Assembly (NCBI GenBank): GCA_963277665.1
Contig: OY728143.1
Coordinates: 230,259,591-230,323,590, forward strand
DNA: 64,000 nt
Reading direction: 5' to 3'
From: Viscum album
Lineage: Eukaryota; Streptophyta; Magnoliopsida; Santalales; Viscaceae
Below are positions 62,044-64,000 of this stretch, one piece after another. Position 1 is the stretch's first letter. Each line of letters begins with the position of its first letter. The notes below the pieces were generated by a model. The model did no database searches and was not told where the DNA came from. It was given only the letters and a program-made list of their open reading frames with translations. A program made the position numbers and the translations under genes.

Positions 62044-63981
62044 ATGGATAGGAGCATGGTGGATGCTGCAGCTGGAGGAGCATTGGTGGACAAGACACCA
62101 GTAGCTGCACGAGCATTGATCGACAAAATGGACCAAAACTCTCAACAATTCGGTGATAGAGGTACACCACATGTTCGAGGAGTACATCAAGTAAGTCATT
62201 CTTCTCTTGAAAGTCATTTGATTGATACTAAGTTAGAAGAATTGAAAACTATGGTGAGGAAAATTTCATTGGCTCAAAAGACATCCCAACCCCCTCCTTC
62301 AAGGCCATGTGGCATTTGCACTGAGACAAGCCACCCAACTGACTGTTGCCCACAACTACAAGAGACAGAAGATTGTGCAGCAGTGTTCCATGGGAGACCA
62401 TTTCAGCAGCAACAACAACAACCATATCCCGAAAAAAAGTTTGATACAGTATACAACCAAGGGTGGAAAGATCAGTCAGACATGAGGCATGGCTCTGGAC
62501 AACAACAAAGGCCCCCTTTTCAACCAAACTTCCAGCAGCCTCCACCTTACCAACAGGGTTTCCAACAACCCCAAAGGAGATTCGAAGCTCAAAAATCAAC
62601 GAGTCATCAACAAGGGAATATACAACACAAGGTAGGCTCTAACACTGATGATCTTTTGAAACAAATTGTTCTTAATCAACAAAATGATCTGAAGAGTCAA
62701 GGTTCAGAGCTGAGAGAGTTGAAGACTCCAATGAGTCAGATTGTCACCGCCCTCCATGAACTTGTGAGTAAGAATTCTGGAAATATACCTTCCCAACCCA
62801 CTCCAAATACAAAGGGGAATGTTAGTTCCATCACATTGAGTAGTGGGAAGCAAATGAATGATACATCTGGAGCTACCATTCCATCGGGATTCACCTCAAC
62901 TCCGGAGAATCCGCATTCCAAACCAACTGATGAGCAATCCAAGGAGAAAGATAAAGGTATGAAAAATATTGATGATGTTTCTCCTAAACCCCTTCCTTTT
63001 CCAAACAGGGTTGTTCAAACCAAGAATATGGCTGAAGAAGTAATGAAAAAGGAGGTTTTGGACACATTCAAGCGTGTGGAGATCATCATTCCTCTACTTG
63101 AAGCCATTAAGCAAATCCCAAGGTATGCCAAATTCTTAAAAGAACTCTGCACCAATCGAAGAGGGATCAAGGGAAATGAGAGTATCAACCTTGGAAGGAA
63201 TTTCTCGCCACTCATTACACCAAATCTAGCAATTCCAACAAAGTGCAAGGATCCCGGGAAATTCACCATCCCATGTACCATAGGGGAGTTTCACTTCTCT
63301 GATGCTCTTTGTGATTTAGGAGCTTCAATAAATGTGATACCTCACTCTGTATTCTCTTCCTTGCAGGATGGTGAGTTGAATCCAATAAGAGTAGTGGTGC
63401 AATTGGAAAATAGAGCTACAACATATCCAACGGGAGTTCTTGAGGATGTACTTGTTCGGGTAAGAGACATGATCTTTCCAGCAGAATTCTATGTGCTTAA
63501 CATGGAGAATGATCAGGAAAGTTCTCATGCCCCCATTATATTAGGTAGAACCTTCCTCAGAACTGGAAAAACTATCATAAATGTCAATGAGGGTACACTT
63601 TCCATGGATTTTGGAGATGAAGTTGTGATATTTAATGTTATGGATTCCATGAAGTACCCCTCAGAGGACCATTTTGCTTTTGTTATCTCCCATTTTGAAC
63701 CACCAAGTAAAAACATCATGGAATTTGATTGTCCTATGCTTAGGGATATTATGAGTATTGGTTCTAGTTTGATGTCTAAGAGTAATTATACACCCGTTTT
63801 TAAGGAACAAGACTCTCTAAGATTTGATTTTGAAATGGAATCATATTCTGATTTTGATCATGTGAACTCTGATTATGACATGGATATTGAGTATGCTGAT
63901 GGATTTAGTGCTTTATTATCTGATTGTGATGATTTTTATTCTGATACTGATGTTCATTGTGTAGATATGTTTGTTGCATGA
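62044..63981 (+). CDS. Athila gag C-terminus plus protease region (645 codons, remnant of a larger polyprotein)
   Basis: The ATG at 62,044 is an internal methionine (PMDRSMVDAA in Athila gag), not the true start; the frame opens after the stop at 62,002. Residues 1-60 are the end of capsid. About 93-107 is a CX2CX4HX4C zinc knuckle (CGICTETSHPTDCC). About 125-200 is Q- and P-rich (QQQQQQPYP, then QPNFQQPPPYQQ). About 420-440 is the aspartic protease active site, ALCDLGASINVIP, with DLGAS in place of the usual DTGAS as is common in Athila, and ILGRTFLRTG follows about 75 residues on. The C-terminal part is acidic with no clear domain. The frame stops at 63,981 before reverse transcriptase; in intact elements gag-pol continues, so this stop is probably a lesion, though the next 19 bases cannot settle it. 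Confidence 0.85.
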   Translation: MDRSMVDAAAGGALVDKTPVAARALIDKMDQNSQQFGDRGTPHVRGVHQVSHSSLESHLIDTKLEELKTMVRKISLAQKTSQPPPSRPCGICTETSHPTDCCPQLQETEDCAAVFHGRPFQQQQQQPYPEKKFDTVYNQGWKDQSDMRHGSGQQQRPPFQPNFQQPPPYQQGFQQPQRRFEAQKSTSHQQGNIQHKVGSNTDDLLKQIVLNQQNDLKSQGSELRELKTPMSQIVTALHELVSKNSGNIPSQPTPNTKGNVSSITLSSGKQMNDTSGATIPSGFTSTPENPHSKPTDEQSKEKDKGMKNIDDVSPKPLPFPNRVVQTKNMAEEVMKKEVLDTFKRVEIIIPLLEAIKQIPRYAKFLKELCTNRRGIKGNESINLGRNFSPLITPNLAIPTKCKDPGKFTIPCTIGEFHFSDALCDLGASINVIPHSVFSSLQDGELNPIRVVVQLENRATTYPTGVLEDVLVRVRDMIFPAEFYVLNMENDQESSHAPIILGRTFLRTGKTIINVNEGTLSMDFGDEVVIFNVMDSMKYPSEDHFAFVISHFEPPSKNIMEFDCPMLRDIMSIGSSLMSKSNYTPVFKEQDSLRFDFEMESYSDFDHVNSDYDMDIEYADGFSALLSDCDDFYSDTDVHCVDMFVA

Positions 63982-64000
63982 ATTTCTCCACCATACTACA

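Larger units (their letters stand above)
59362..64000 (+). mobile_element. Athila-like Ty3/gypsy retrotransposon, 5' part
   Basis: Order: 5' LTR (59,362-61,100), tRNA-Asp primer site, 5' leader, gag with stops, protease region; the window ends before reverse transcriptase. The primer site, the leader, the gag motifs and the DLGAS-type protease are characteristic of Athila. It interrupts the 5' LTR of element B. CTGAC at 59,357-59,361 is the candidate left target-site copy; the right copy is outside. Confidence 0.9.

Overview
The window is a repeat-dominated block of nuclear DNA from a plant, most likely a flowering plant with a large genome. Three things point there: chromovirus (Ty3/gypsy, Tekay/Del-like) integrase, protease and gag relics; an Athila-type element whose primer-binding site matches plant tRNA-Asp; and a stack of nested LTR insertions. 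I see no host gene, tRNA, rRNA or CRISPR. Nearly all short open frames are chance frames or shadows; the only long one (645 codons, right end) belongs to the Athila element.

Layout. (1) 1-4,661: left-truncated Tekay-like element A on the minus strand (protease and gag relics, primer site, 2.75-kb 5' LTR). (2) 4,662-51,254: about 46 kb of very AT-rich, gene-free DNA. By comparing distant stretches by eye I resolved most of it into three copies of one family of large, non-coding LTR elements, LARD-like in structure. Copy L1 runs from about 13.3 to 35.3 kb on the plus strand. Copy L2 (21,974-32,098, plus) sits inside the 3' LTR of L1. Copy L3 (35,903-48,372) is on the minus strand. L2 has LTRs of about 3.70 kb and L3 of about 3.93 kb, around short non-coding interiors with recognisable primer and polypurine sites. 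L2 carries a decayed copia-like fragment in its interior. The 3' LTR of L3 is split by a 2.18-kb solo-LTR-like insertion. (3) 51,255-59,361: Tekay-like element B, minus strand, with two LTRs and a shrunken pol/gag interior. (4) 59,362-64,000: Athila-like element, plus strand, inserted into the 5' LTR of B. Its LTR, primer site, broken gag and intact protease-region frame are visible; its reverse transcriptase and 3' LTR lie beyond the window.

Relative ages follow from nesting and LTR divergence. L1-L3 are old (their LTR pairs look roughly two-thirds to three-quarters identical in sampled stretches). B is younger (about 85%). Athila is later than B. No gene set works together as a pathway; the shared logic is retrotransposon structure. 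All alignments were made by eye, so boundaries are good to a few bases where a motif supports them and to hundreds of bases for L1.
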